The notes beneath the pieces are model-generated. The model saw only the letters and a program-made list of their open reading frames with translations, was not told the DNA's origin and did no database searches. Positions 10,431 to 22,000 of a stretch of 64,000 nucleotides of DNA are shown here, piece by piece; positions within the stretch are counted from its first letter, which is position 1; each line of letters starts with the position of its first letter. Made by a program: the position numbers and the translations under genes. Source of the DNA: Patiria miniata (taxonomy: Eukaryota; Echinodermata; Asteroidea; Valvatida; Asterinidae); NCBI RefSeq assembly GCF_015706575.1, contig NW_024037056.1, positions 4,911,176 to 4,975,175 on the forward strand. The letters run 5' to 3'.

Positions 10431-12928
10431 GTTGTGAAGATTAAGCTTTACATACCAGAAAAGCAAGTATACAAAATTGTGCTACAAAGGACGATATAGG
10501 CACTTGCTCTCGTGCAGTCATTTTACAATGTATGACACGTAATAAAATGTAGATGCGTATTATAATGCACAATCATATTTACAATAATTAACCAATGGAT
10601 CAATATGATACTGTTGTGTAGATGGTTCATTTTTCATTTGAATGTATATGATTTAAAATGTTTTTCGCAATTGGATTCTTAAAATGTCACATGTGGCCTT
10701 GCCTGATGCAGTTTGATGAAAGTTTTGTTTGCTTTGGATTTGAGTTGAATTTGGTCAGTGTGGCTGTTCCTGTATTGACCCCAAAAAAGATTTGATCAAA
10801 GATCCGTCAATTGTTGTGTTAACTTGACTTTATCATCACTTGTCAGCTTGACACATTCTGCAATCACTTTTTGTAATATAGCTTGTAGAGCAGACCAAGT
10901 TTGATATTATGAATGAATGTTTTAAAATATTTAAGAGGGAAGGATATATTATTAACCAGGCAGCTTCCCTTCTTTGCCTATTCTGTTATGTCCTTCCTTG
11001 TACTCTAGAAGAGACGCTTCGCACTTCATACAAAACTGTACATGTACATGTACAATGTACTTCTCTATTACCCTGCATAAAATGTAACTTTTTTTCTATC
11101 TGGTCTCTACAAATTTCTTTTAATTGACTATCCATATCTCAAAAAGTGAAAGTCCTCCTTCTCTTACTAATAATAGGCCTAGGCATATATCCTTCCTTAT
11201 TCCAAGAAACTATCTATGTGTGGTCAGTTCTGGAATTCAATTGTGGTCAGATCAGTTCTGGAATCTACCACTTCCTGAGGATTTAATTTGTATTACTTTC
11301 CCACACTGGCTAGCTCCTCCTTAGTAGCCACAACCTGTTTGGCCACATAGTTGTGGTTAATTGTAATAATTGATACATGACACATTCAGAGATAAATGCC
11401 TGATGTGTGAATTAATAAGTGAATGCACACGCCCACACAAACACTCAAAAGCCTAGCTGCCTGGTTTGCAATGTGCAACCTATGAACATACACAGAAAGG
11501 CTGCTTTAATAGTATAGAATTGAAGCCTGAGTAAGGTCACCTTAGTACAAAAATAGTGTTTGGACTTTGTAGTAGTACGCCCATATGGTGCAAATTTTGA
11601 ACTCGGATTATTGACTGTAGTAATTACATTTTTTTGTTTTAGATTGGTTGTGGTAATTAAATTTGTTTTTAATGAAACAACATAAACGTTGGTGTTTTGT
11701 GATACATTAAAGTGTATCACTCTTACGATTAGAGTATTAATTGATTTGTATAAAAATTTTCATCCACGTTTATTGTGGTAGGATAAATACATGTAGCTGC
11801 ACCATAGATGAAAACAGCCTGTGAACAAAATTAATCGCACTTTGTTAAAAGGTTTGAAAAATAGAAAATTACAGTATTTTTTATGTATGCACATTCGTTG
11901 GCATATGGGCATGATTTGCCATTGATAATTTTTATTCAAGTCATCGAGGTAAACACTAATACATGTATATCAGCAATTTAAACAAAATTAACTTCCTTTT
12001 TGTTTTCAAATCATAATTTAAGAGGGCTCAAGAAACAGTGGAATATATTAACTGCAGTGTAAAAGATCATAAATTACCCCAGTAAAATCTGCAATTAAAT
12101 TGTAGTTTTTAGGTTATACTCATTTCATATGAACAAAACCCTAGAATTTTGGTTTCATGTTATGGAATTTTATTCAACAATTGTCGGCTTTGTAAGAGGC
12201 TCAGAATAAAAAAAACCCTTAAACAAGCTATGCCTTGCTGCTCATATTTGAAGTTGAATGTTTTGAAATAAAGAGATAACAATATACATGCACCAAAGTG
12301 ATTCTCCCGTGTGGCTTTTTTTATGGCTTTGTTTTTATAAAAATCAGTAAAATAAAAATTAACAGCTTGTTGTAAGGTCTATGGTACAAATGTAGCGGGT
12401 CTGCTGTCAATAACCTCTAGCTTAGTACCATGAGTGGATCTAGCAGTGATCAGGTTTAGGACTTTTTGAGTCTGATTCATAAATTATGATGAGCACTGTT
12501 AAAGCAATCATAATTTCTGAATACATGCAAGGTGGTTTCTATCCGTTAAAATGTCTATTTCGCCTTGGATAAGGCTGTAGTATAGACAAGAGAGATACAC
12601 GTTTATTATTAACTGTGATGTAAATACAGCAAACACAAAAACCTGTGGCATGGATGCAGAACCAAAGAGAAATGGAAGGCCGCAGGAAATGAGCTGTTGT
12701 CAGCTCGAGATGACTGTACGGATTATAAATTACTTGGCCTTGGATTTCTCTCTACTTAAAGAGCTTTACCTCATTCAACATGATTAAAAACAACTATTAT
12801 CCCCATTTTACGAGATTCACCTTCAAATATATTTTTACTTCTGAAGTGTTTTCGCCACCCCCCCCCCCCAGCCAGATTTATAAGGAGGCCTGCTGCTAAA
12901 TCCACACCAAATTCAATTTAATTCAGAG
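10431..12928. other. Non-coding stretch between the oxidase and H4-like genes
   Basis: A/T-rich DNA with only short ORFs, an alternating TACATGTACATGTAC run near 11040, and a poly-C run at about 12858-12871. I see no exon, RNA gene or mobile element with clear ends. Confidence 0.5.
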
Positions 12929-13099
12929 TTAATGCGCACCAAGATAATGAACCATCCTACTATACAAATTGAGCAGTATCCCTCGAAAGTGTTTTTTCCC
13001 CCTTTTTCTCATGGTGTACTGGTGAAGCATATGTGAAAATTGGCCGATCCTAGGATAAGTGCACAAGTATGCACAGCTGATCTGTGTGATTCTTAATAG

Positions 13100-13352
13100 G
13101 TACAGGAGAGGACTGTTCTTAGTAGCCATATCCATACAAGATGTGTACAGGAGAGGACTGTTCTTAGTAGCCATATCCATACAAGATGTGTACAGGAGAG
13201 GACTGTTCTTAGTAGCCATATCCATACAAGATGTGTACAGGAGAGGACTGTTCTTAGTAGCCATATCCATACAAGATGTGTACAGGAGAGGACTGTTCTT
13301 AGTAGCCATATCCATACGAGAGGACTGTTCTTAGTAGCCATATCCATACAAG
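13100..13352 (-). repeat. 45-bp tandem repeat containing the H4-like 3' end
   Basis: Four exact 45-bp units and further shortened units share GAGGACTGTTCTTAGTAGCC and ATATCCATACAAGATGTGTA on the plus strand. On the minus strand each unit contains codons for LYGYGY followed by TAA, identical to the last codons of the H4-like ORF. The array is thus a repeated copy of the gene's 3' end plus about 20 bp of downstream sequence. The unit length is a multiple of three, so spurious ORFs cross the array in several frames. Confidence 0.9.
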
Positions 13353-13639
13353 ACGTGTCCTTTAAGTCTCAGTGAGTGCACAATGTCCCATGCTGTGATC
13401 GTCGTCTTGCCTTTATATTCCGAGTGAATCACTGCACAGTGTATGACCTCCTCCAGCCAGTGTCTCAGCCCTTCTCTTGCTTCATGGTACACCAGGCCTG
13501 AGATCCGTCCAACCCCTCCCCGACGAGCCAAGCGGCGGATGGCGGGGCAGCCAAGAGGCAGGGGAATGAATATCAGCTTACGATGACGCTTGATGCCCCC
13601 TTTGCCTATACCTTTTGCACCCTTGCCGAGCCCACTCAT
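13331..13639 (-). CDS. Highly divergent histone H4-like protein
   Basis: A single-exon 102-residue ORF, one residue shorter than H4. By my alignment to canonical H4 it is about 55% identical, unusual for one of the most conserved proteins known. The tail keeps lysines 5, 8, 12, 16 and 20 and the RHRK patch, but Arg3 is Leu. Residues 21-31 are replaced by a hydrophobic, proline-containing segment (LIFIPLPLGC) with a one-residue deletion. PAIRRLARRGG and RISGL, which contact DNA and form the histone fold, are intact. Lys44 is Gly, and the Lys77-Arg78-Lys79 patch (an H4 DNA-contact and modification site) reads Gly-Lys-Thr. The C-terminus LYGYGY replaces LYGFGG. The start is the first Met and gives the expected MSG start. 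It may be a functional variant or a pseudogene that has kept its frame; I see no histone 3' stem-loop directly downstream, where the tandem repeat starts. Confidence 0.75.
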   Translation of the reverse strand: MSGLGKGAKGIGKGGIKRHRKLIFIPLPLGCPAIRRLARRGGVGRISGLVYHEAREGLRHWLEEVIHCAVIHSEYKGKTTITAWDIVHSLRLKGHVLYGYGY

Positions 13640-16086
13640 TGCCTTCTATTCTCTGTACAAAATGTATCTCTCTTTCTCTATCGGTATCTTTGCATTCAAT
13701 TCAGTTGTTTCAGTTGTTGGCAGATGAAAGAGATACATGTGTAAATGCCTTAGGCTCTCCAAAATAACAAACAGAAAAACTGAGCTTAAATGTTGTCAAC
13801 TGTGCAGAGGTTTACAAGCATTCTTGATCCTATGGTTCCAAACTTAAACAGAACCTCAACAAGTCTAGGGTTGTTTACCAATTCATCCACAATACATTTG
13901 CAGCTGCAGAATTTCACTGGTACATTTCCAGCACAGTAGTTGCATTTGCCAACGGTTTGAAAAGGCCTTGAGTCTTGCGTAAAGCCAATGTTGTTAGGCA
14001 ATTGGCGATAACATGCTATTTATAGCTGTATCCAAACATCCCTTACATCCGTCACTGATTGTGCAACAATACACCTGCAAACACGTACATGTACGTATCT
14101 ATGTACTCAGTGCATATCGCCTATACACAACAGGTTAAAGGTCACCACTTTGATGATAGTTTATGATGATGTATAGTTTATGATGAAAAATGCACACACA
14201 CTGTAGTAGAACTTTCCAAATAACGATTAATTAAAACAATTCCCACTGTTTGAACAGTCACAGACAGTCCAAAATTTCACCCACTTCCCCTGCCATGCCT
14301 TTTACACAGGCTAGTCACCAACAATCAGATCATATTTCAAGCAAATTCAGTCAACAGACAAAGTAGGCAACTGGGGTTGAAAATAATTCAAGGACAAAGT
14401 GCAAAAGGAAACTACAGGTGACTAAGTACAGCTTTTGTACGCAAGGCTAGTATCCTGTCTGCACTAATTCATCAACATGTACAGACCTCCAGCACAACAA
14501 TGATTGGAATTGTGTGGCCACACAAAGGTTGACACATCAAGTTGTACCATTTGCAGGTGAATAAATTGACTCTTTGTGAATGTGGAGAAATGTCAACAAC
14601 TAAAGAACTGAAATGTAAAAAAAAAATGGTTTCAAATCAAAGAAGATGAGTGAAACAAAAGAAACCAAAATAAAAGGAAATCATGAACAGTTTTGGACTT
14701 ACTACTTGTCTTTTCTCATTTATTACCAAATGGTTTAAATAAAAACCCAAAACAAAACTTTTAAATATTTACATTAACACTGTGTGCTCTACACAGTTGA
14801 AAAAAATCATCAACTCAAGGAGAGAAAGGAGTAACAAAGTTGGGCCAGACTCGGCCCTGATAGAAAACTGTGCTGCATAACTAACGGACATCTACAAAAC
14901 ACCCAGCAACTCTTATGACTTCTGTGTACATATATTTACATAAACAATTACCGGTAATTTCCAAGCGTGATTCAATGCATTCCACATTTATACAACCTGG
15001 TTCTTGCATGACAGATACCTAAAGGCCAAATCTGACTGGCATGCCACAAAGGACCAGGTGAACTGGAATACAATAATCCTACACTTCTAAGGCTAATAGA
15101 ATTTTATGTCAAATGATGTATTTACATGTGAGTTTACCTATTTTCATATCGGACAAGTGCAATAGCATATTGTGTTCACACGACCACTGTGCTGTACAGT
15201 TTCAACAATGTTATTTTTCCCATCAATAGAATTGTACAATGGATTAAAGGCAGAGAGAATCATTTGTAATTTGAGCAGTCTTTTTCCTTTGAAGCAACAA
15301 AAAGCTCAAAATCTTAAGAAAAGGGTGCTGAACAATCTGACAAAGTTTTAGCTCTGTGAATGCTGTATATTCCTGAGGAAGCACCATTCTGGGATCTCGA
15401 TTTTAATTCAAAAGTTGCCGAGCCATATTTTCAACTGCGCCCGTATTATCAGCATCCATTCTCAAACGGCCAATTGCAGCTATGTGATGTCACATACTGA
15501 ACTGTGTCAATGCTTGTGCACACCCATTCACCCAATTTCAAACCAACTGCTAATTTCCAAAAATGTGTCACTTGACACATCTTTGGAAATGACCTTTTTA
15601 ATGTTTTCTGTAAAATGACAGCATGCCAGAAGGAATAATTTCACAGAGAGTTTTAAAGTGTCATTGCATCTTTAAACCAAGTAAGCTTTTTAATAAGTAA
15701 GTATTTTGGTTGGTCATGTTTTGGATAGCTGCAGTCCACTCTAGCTTTAAGATATGGAAGTTGGGTGTAATATGGTGTAGGTTGCTCAGTTAAAGTGGCT
15801 GGAATCTGCCTGGACAGCATCTTTCACTTCAACCACATGAACGGCCTCAAGCTCCGGTATTAAAAGGTGACACATGATTACAATGGAAAAAGAATAGAAA
15901 ATGAGCTTCACACAAGAACTGACCTTCCGAACTCGTCGAAATGCAATTAAGTGTATAAACCATGCTGGAAAAACAATTCTGGCAAACAAAAGAAAATTCG
16001 GCAAGTCCATGTGAATTATCTGCCCACCTGGTGCAGTATTCCAAGAAGAATATTTCCTGTCTATTGTATGGCTGTGGATTGTGTCC
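13640..16086 (-). other. Non-coding stretch, probable 3' region of SMC4
   Basis: It lies between the H4-like start and the SMC4 stop. On the minus strand, AATAAA occurs at 14719-14724, a candidate polyadenylation signal that would give a 3' untranslated region of about 1.37 kb. Segment 15610-15757 belongs to the same dispersed family as the element at 22766-23298 (shared GTGAAATTATTCCTTCTGGC). A 71-residue minus ORF at 13786-14001 with a CNYC...CSCKC cysteine pattern is not recognised. Confidence 0.4.
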
Positions 16087-19000
16087 TCAAGAGCAGGTGA
16101 CAGGTTGCTGCTGCTGCTGCTGCTGCTGTTGCTCAGTCAGTGGTGGCTGTTGAGCCGCCAGCTTGCGGGGGTTAATAGAAACCGTCTTAGAGCAGTTGTG
16201 TGTCTTGTAGATGCCTACCAGACGATCGGCCAACTCAAACATGTTGTTACGCAGCGAGATGACAATGAACTGCGCATTCTTGGTTCGCTCCTGAGTGAAC
16301 AATCAAAGAAAAAAATGAAGAGTTTCCACACATCTTGAGATTCATACACTAGCATAAGGAAACAAATGTTTATTTCATGACTTATTTTACTTTGAATGTG
16401 CACAAACCCATGAAGTCTTCGCGTGAACGTCAGGCATCATAGTCAATGTGTTCAAATGTCAATCCAAGTGGTCTCCCCCAACTCTCCCTTCGCTACCGTT
16501 GCAGGGGGTACTTTTGCACGGAGCCCATAGCAATGCCAGAAACACACACGCATAGAGTGCATACCTTAATGTAGTGTCCTACAATGGAGACATTCTTGAA
16601 GTCTAAGGCAGCATCAATCTCATCCATGACATAGAGTGGGTTAGGCTTGAACTGATGCAAGGCAAAGACAAGAGACAAGGAGCTCAGTGTCTTCTCACCG
16701 CCAGACAGGTTGCAAATATTCTTCCAGCTCTTCTTGGGTGGGCGAACACTAGTTAAAAAAAAAAGAGAGAGAGAGACGCACATCAGCTTGTCATATAGAC
16801 ACAAAGTGAAAAGGTTCGGGTGAAAAATACTGGAAATGGGTCTGATGTGCTAACATAAGTTCATCCATTAGCATTAAATTAAAGAAAAATGAGTCCACGA
16901 AGAATGAATCCACAAAGTCCAAAATCCAAACTATGGATGACCATTTCACCATGATTTTCCATCACATTTTGCACTGAAAACCCCATGTGCTAGGTCCTCC
17001 TTGGCTGAGAAAACCTCATGTGCTAGGTCCTCCTTGTCTGAGCAGTCGTTAAACCTCTGCACATGACGGACAAAACTCATGGAACTCAGTTACTAACCTG
17101 AAGACAATTCCTTCAGAGAATGGATCCAGACTGTCTACTAGCTCCAGCTCAGCGTCTCCACCCAGCGTGATCATCTGATACATCTCCTTCAGGTATTCAT
17201 TGATGGAGCCAAAGCCTCGCATGAACATGTCAAGACGCTGCTTGCGCATGTCTTCCAAGGAGCGACGCTGGGCATTACGAGACTCAGTCAGGGCATCGTA
17301 TTCTGCTACGCGAGCTAGGTAGGCTTCCTCCTGAGAGAACCAATGCAGGTGACAACAAAAGATTTTATTATAGTGCTTCAAATGTATGATAATATGTCAA
17401 TACAGCTCGCCACGCAAACTTGGGCAAACACCAAAACCTACATTGTGCACTGATAAAAAGTTGGCATTTGGTTAAGGTTTAGAAACTAAATCAAGGTTTT
17501 CTTCACTGCTTCTTTCGAAGTGGTAGGTAAGAGGGCAGTAGGGCCTTGCATTGTGCTTGAGTATTGGCAATCTTGTCAGGATATCCCTAAGTAAGCGTTA
17601 TGGTGCCCTCTATTGGATTGTGGCGGACCTTTTTCTTGTACTGTTGTATAGCAGCCAGGTTGGGGCTCATCTTGGCTAGCTGTTCCTCACAGACTGTGAT
17701 CTCATACTGGACTTCCTCTGTATCAATACCGGCCAACTGTTCCTCACTCAGCTCCTCGAGAGATTCAGAGGTCTCTCCGACCAGAGCATGCAGCTCCAGC
17801 TTCCCGAGCTATGGATAAAATCAGGAAAAAACAACATTGGAAATGTTAGCAGCAGACAACAGTTGTGCAATCTCCACTAGCCCACCCAGCTTCCCAGTGA
17901 ACCACAATAACAAGCAAAGCAATTTTGCTGTATGTCATCCAAACCTTAGACCCTTTACCTCTTTCTTCCAGTGTTTGCCTTTCTGTTGGTTCTCTTTGAC
18001 CAGAGAGTCGTATTTCTCCAGCTCATGTTTGACCTCTACCTGTCTCTTCTTGATCTCAGACTCTTGCTGCTGAAGTTTCTCAAGCTCAACTGCCCAAAGA
18101 TAGAGAGAAAAAAGGATACAATAAATTCAAGCAATCAACACCTGATAGTAATTTCTGCAGATTGTAGGTTTGAGTCCAGTCTGAGAAGGCCAGTATTCTT
18201 GAGCACTAATTGCTTCTTACCATCCTGTGTACCTTCCAAAGCCCAAGTTGGAAAATGGCTACTGATGACTGCCATTTGGGATTTTGCCACAGATTAGCAA
18301 TGAAAGTATCAATGATTTTTATATTTGATGTGACTAAAAAAGCTGACAGACCTTTGCTCTTTTCCAGTTGGCCCTCCATGTCCTTCATTTGCATCTCCGC
18401 CTCTCTGAACGCCTCCAAAACCTGCATATGCAGTAAACAAGGTGACAGGTTGATACAACTGTAAAGGTATTTTGGATTTAATATACATTGACCAAAAAAC
18501 TCCTAAAATCATGTTGCTGTGTTATTTACAATGTCCACTCAAATACAACAATCCAAAGAAGCACATAAAATCCAATTTGACTTTGCTTGTAATAAAGCAT
18601 TATTGCTTTTGTCGGTGTCAAAACTATTTTTCATTCTGACAGCTACTAGATATGCATATGGGCAAATCAATGGGACTATATTGCCTCTATCATACAAAAG
18701 AAACACAGAATATGACTAGGTGCCAGAGTCAAGGACTGCCTTCTTCCATAGTTTCTGTAAGATCATATTTCATACAGCTTGGTGCATTCTCAAGATCTGA
18801 AGGTGGCCATATTTTCACAAATGGTTCTGTAGGGATGAAAGTATTCTGAGTATTGTTATTTTAATATCTCTCTAGTGAGTTATCGCAGGTAGTACGCACT
18901 ATTAAGAAACAGAAACATTTTTGGACTGTAAGTCTCACCCTTGTAGCATCATCTTCAAGTCGCTTAAATTCCACCTCAATCTTCTGCATTGTCTCAGCGT

Positions 19001-22000
19001 TCTCCTTCTCTTCCTTTTCCATGTTCTCCACACTCTCCTCTGCACGCTTGATGTTCCTGAGATGAAGACAAAATTACAACCATGTCTAAAACAGATGGGT
19101 AAGGACCATTTACATCTTTGCAGCTACTAGTTGTTAGAAATGCTTGATAAAAATCTTTCTGAATCTGTAAAATCAAGTAACATGCAAGGCGAAAAATGAG
19201 ACTTGTAGGTTTACATGATGGACATGAATAAAGTATGGAAGGTTTGTGGAAACACCATATGAATTTTATCTCTTCTGAGTTGTGTGGTTCTGAGAAGACC
19301 TAGTTGTTTTAACTTGATGTTTTGAACAGTGTGCTCTGTTTATCATCTGGAGATGCATTTGCAAATTTTATTCAATGCATTTCAAATCTCACAGTTGCAT
19401 CATGTTTGAACCGACCTTAAGTAAGCATTTCTCTGTCCAGGCTGAGCATTATGCTAGCAAATTCAATACAGACAGACACAACAAGAATGACCCAAGTGTC
19501 ACCTACCTTTTAGCATTCTTGATGGCCACCTTGGCCTTGGTGATGCCTGTGGAAGTTTCATCAATTTCCTTAGTCACCTTATCCAGCTTAGCCTGCTGAG
19601 ATTTCATCTTAGTGCTTCCTATCTCCATGATTCTATCGTGTAAGACCTTGACTTCTCCCTCAACCTTGGCTGCAGCATCAGCCACTTTGTTGTATTCTGA
19701 AAGGGAAAGTGGAACAATTGTCATTGATCAGACAGGAGTTTTGAGGGAAAGAGTTACATACCTGGACATCACTTGACACCCTGTGCACAAACCCTATGAG
19801 ACTGGTCTGAAAAATTCCAAGTGCCTTCTCATAAAATGCTTCAATATTTTCCCTGCTAAATTTGACTTTTTATGACATGTTATCGCTTTCTGATGACTGA
19901 TAGGTCACTGCAGGGAAATATTAGTGATGTCCATTTATGGAATTCTTCCCATTATGAGAACAAATGGTCTAATTTCTTTAGAAGTCTGTTCATTTGCGCA
20001 GGACATGAAAGAAAAGGAGATTGGTATGGGCGACTTACTGTGTCATATGTTAGACACATCCACAATTTAAATAGCAGAGGTATATCCATATATGGAAGTT
20101 TCCGCAGCGCATGCACTTATTAATTTTAAACAGTGCACCAAACTGAATAATAGATTAATATCAATATCATTTTGCACATTCCAACAACCATTTTTATGTG
20201 CACTTATATATAAAGTTGTTTTCAAGAGTTGTTCCCCATTCATTCATTCATATTTGTCATACCAGTTCACAGCTAAAAGCTGAATTGCATAGTTATAATA
20301 TAAAAATCACAAAACTACACACATAAAATATTAAGTTTAATGGGAAGACATTCACAAGCTCACTAGTGGAGACGTCTCATCACTTTGAATTACTGAGCTT
20401 GTTGGTCAGTCTGGGTTGGAAATAGTAGGTACTGTACTGTAAATCAAGGACTTTACTGATCAAACACAGCATGGCCTACCCTTGGTGTACTTGGCAGCAT
20501 TCTTCTCCAGTGCAGTCATGTCAACATCCTTGCCTGAGTTCTTATACACTGTCTCTAGTTCCTTGATCTGGTCTCGTAATGTCACCTCCTGCTCAGCCTT
20601 GGCCTAAAATATAATTGAGAAAAAGACAATCTTGATGCAATCCAATTTTGAGAACAAGTTTCATCTATGGCCAAGTTCGCGCAAGGACTATAGTTGACCA
20701 ATGGTTAACTAACGTTTGCCCGAACACTGTCTAGTCAACGGTGGTTGACTACGCTAGTCGACTATTTGGAACCAGCCTACTGGGGTTGGTTGCTTCGCTG
20801 GTAACCAATATCCGCGCGCATTCATAACGCTAGCAGGGAGCCAGGATCCAGAAGATTTGCGATGACATTTTGACCAGCGTTTGACTAGAGACGTTCGCAC
20901 GTTGCTATCAGTGCGCAGGCGTAAGGTACGTCACAAATCAACCACTATTTGACTAATGGTCCTTGCCCGAACTTCGCCAAGTTTGATCCATCAAGTATCT
21001 TGCAAAATTCATTGCAACAGAACATTCTCAACGACTAAATTTTGAATTTAATTTCAGTTTCTTGGGCTGTACTTCCTATAATTGAAACAAAGGATTAAAA
21101 GCACACTAAACAGCAAAGCATTACCTTTATATCCATATTGTGTTTCTTGAGAGTCAGTTTGGTTTCATTCAGTTGTTTCTCCAGCTCATGGGCCCCTTGC
21201 TCTAACTCTCTCAGCCTGTCCCTACACTCAGCTGTGGCTGTGCGTTTAGCCTCCAGCTCACGCTCCATGGCAGCAAACTGCTCTGGGGTGATGTCCACCA
21301 CCACGGCACAGCCCATGCGTCCCTTGGCCACCTGCTTGCCCCCACCACTCATTGTGCCTGGAAGGACAGAACGTACCAAATAAATCAGCTCTTATTGTAA
21401 AGATTATATTTATTTAATTCTTATTTCAACTGGGTAGCTCATTCAGTGGAACCCACTGTCTCCCATGGGTTCAAATAAAGAGAAGACAATGTGAAGAAAT
21501 TACAGGTTAAAGGGAGGATACAAAATTTGCAAACATCACAAAATAAAATGATCAAATTATCATGAAATATCTCACTGGATTGTTAGGGAATGACAGTCTA
21601 AAGCATCCTTTAAAGTTGCGGCTCCTGGCGTGCTGACATTTTCAAGAAAAAGTGTATTTTGCCAACGCTGGTCGGCCGACCAGCGTTGAAAAAAAACTGG
21701 CTTTTTTTTCAAAAAGTGCTCCTAATTTTTCATATTTAGTTTGTCTGCGTTTTCTTTGCAATTGATTACACACCTGTGAAGACTACAAGCCTGCTAGACT
21801 GATCCTCATGATCTTACAATTCCCCAAGTCTATAAATTGCTTTGGTTCATCTTAAGTGGCGTCAGGGAACCAGACTACAAGAATATGATTGGTTTTCTTG
21901 GTTTTTCTAGCATCTACGAACCCAAAATGTGAAACAAGTCAGTGTAACAATATTTGCTATTACATACTGATCCTCCAAATCCATTTATTTCTGAAAATTG

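Noticed and set aside
13059..13347. ORFs with repeated RRGLFLVAI or DMATKNSPLL units across the 45-bp array
   Set aside because: They exist only because the unit is divisible by three; the H4-like frame explains the repeat's origin.
13100..13352. CRISPR-like array
   Set aside because: The units are contiguous with no unique spacers, and this is animal DNA.
16081..16338. Plus-strand ORFs with poly-Leu or poly-Cys opposite the SMC4 glutamine run
   Set aside because: Shadows of the CAG repeat on the strand opposite SMC4 exon 24.
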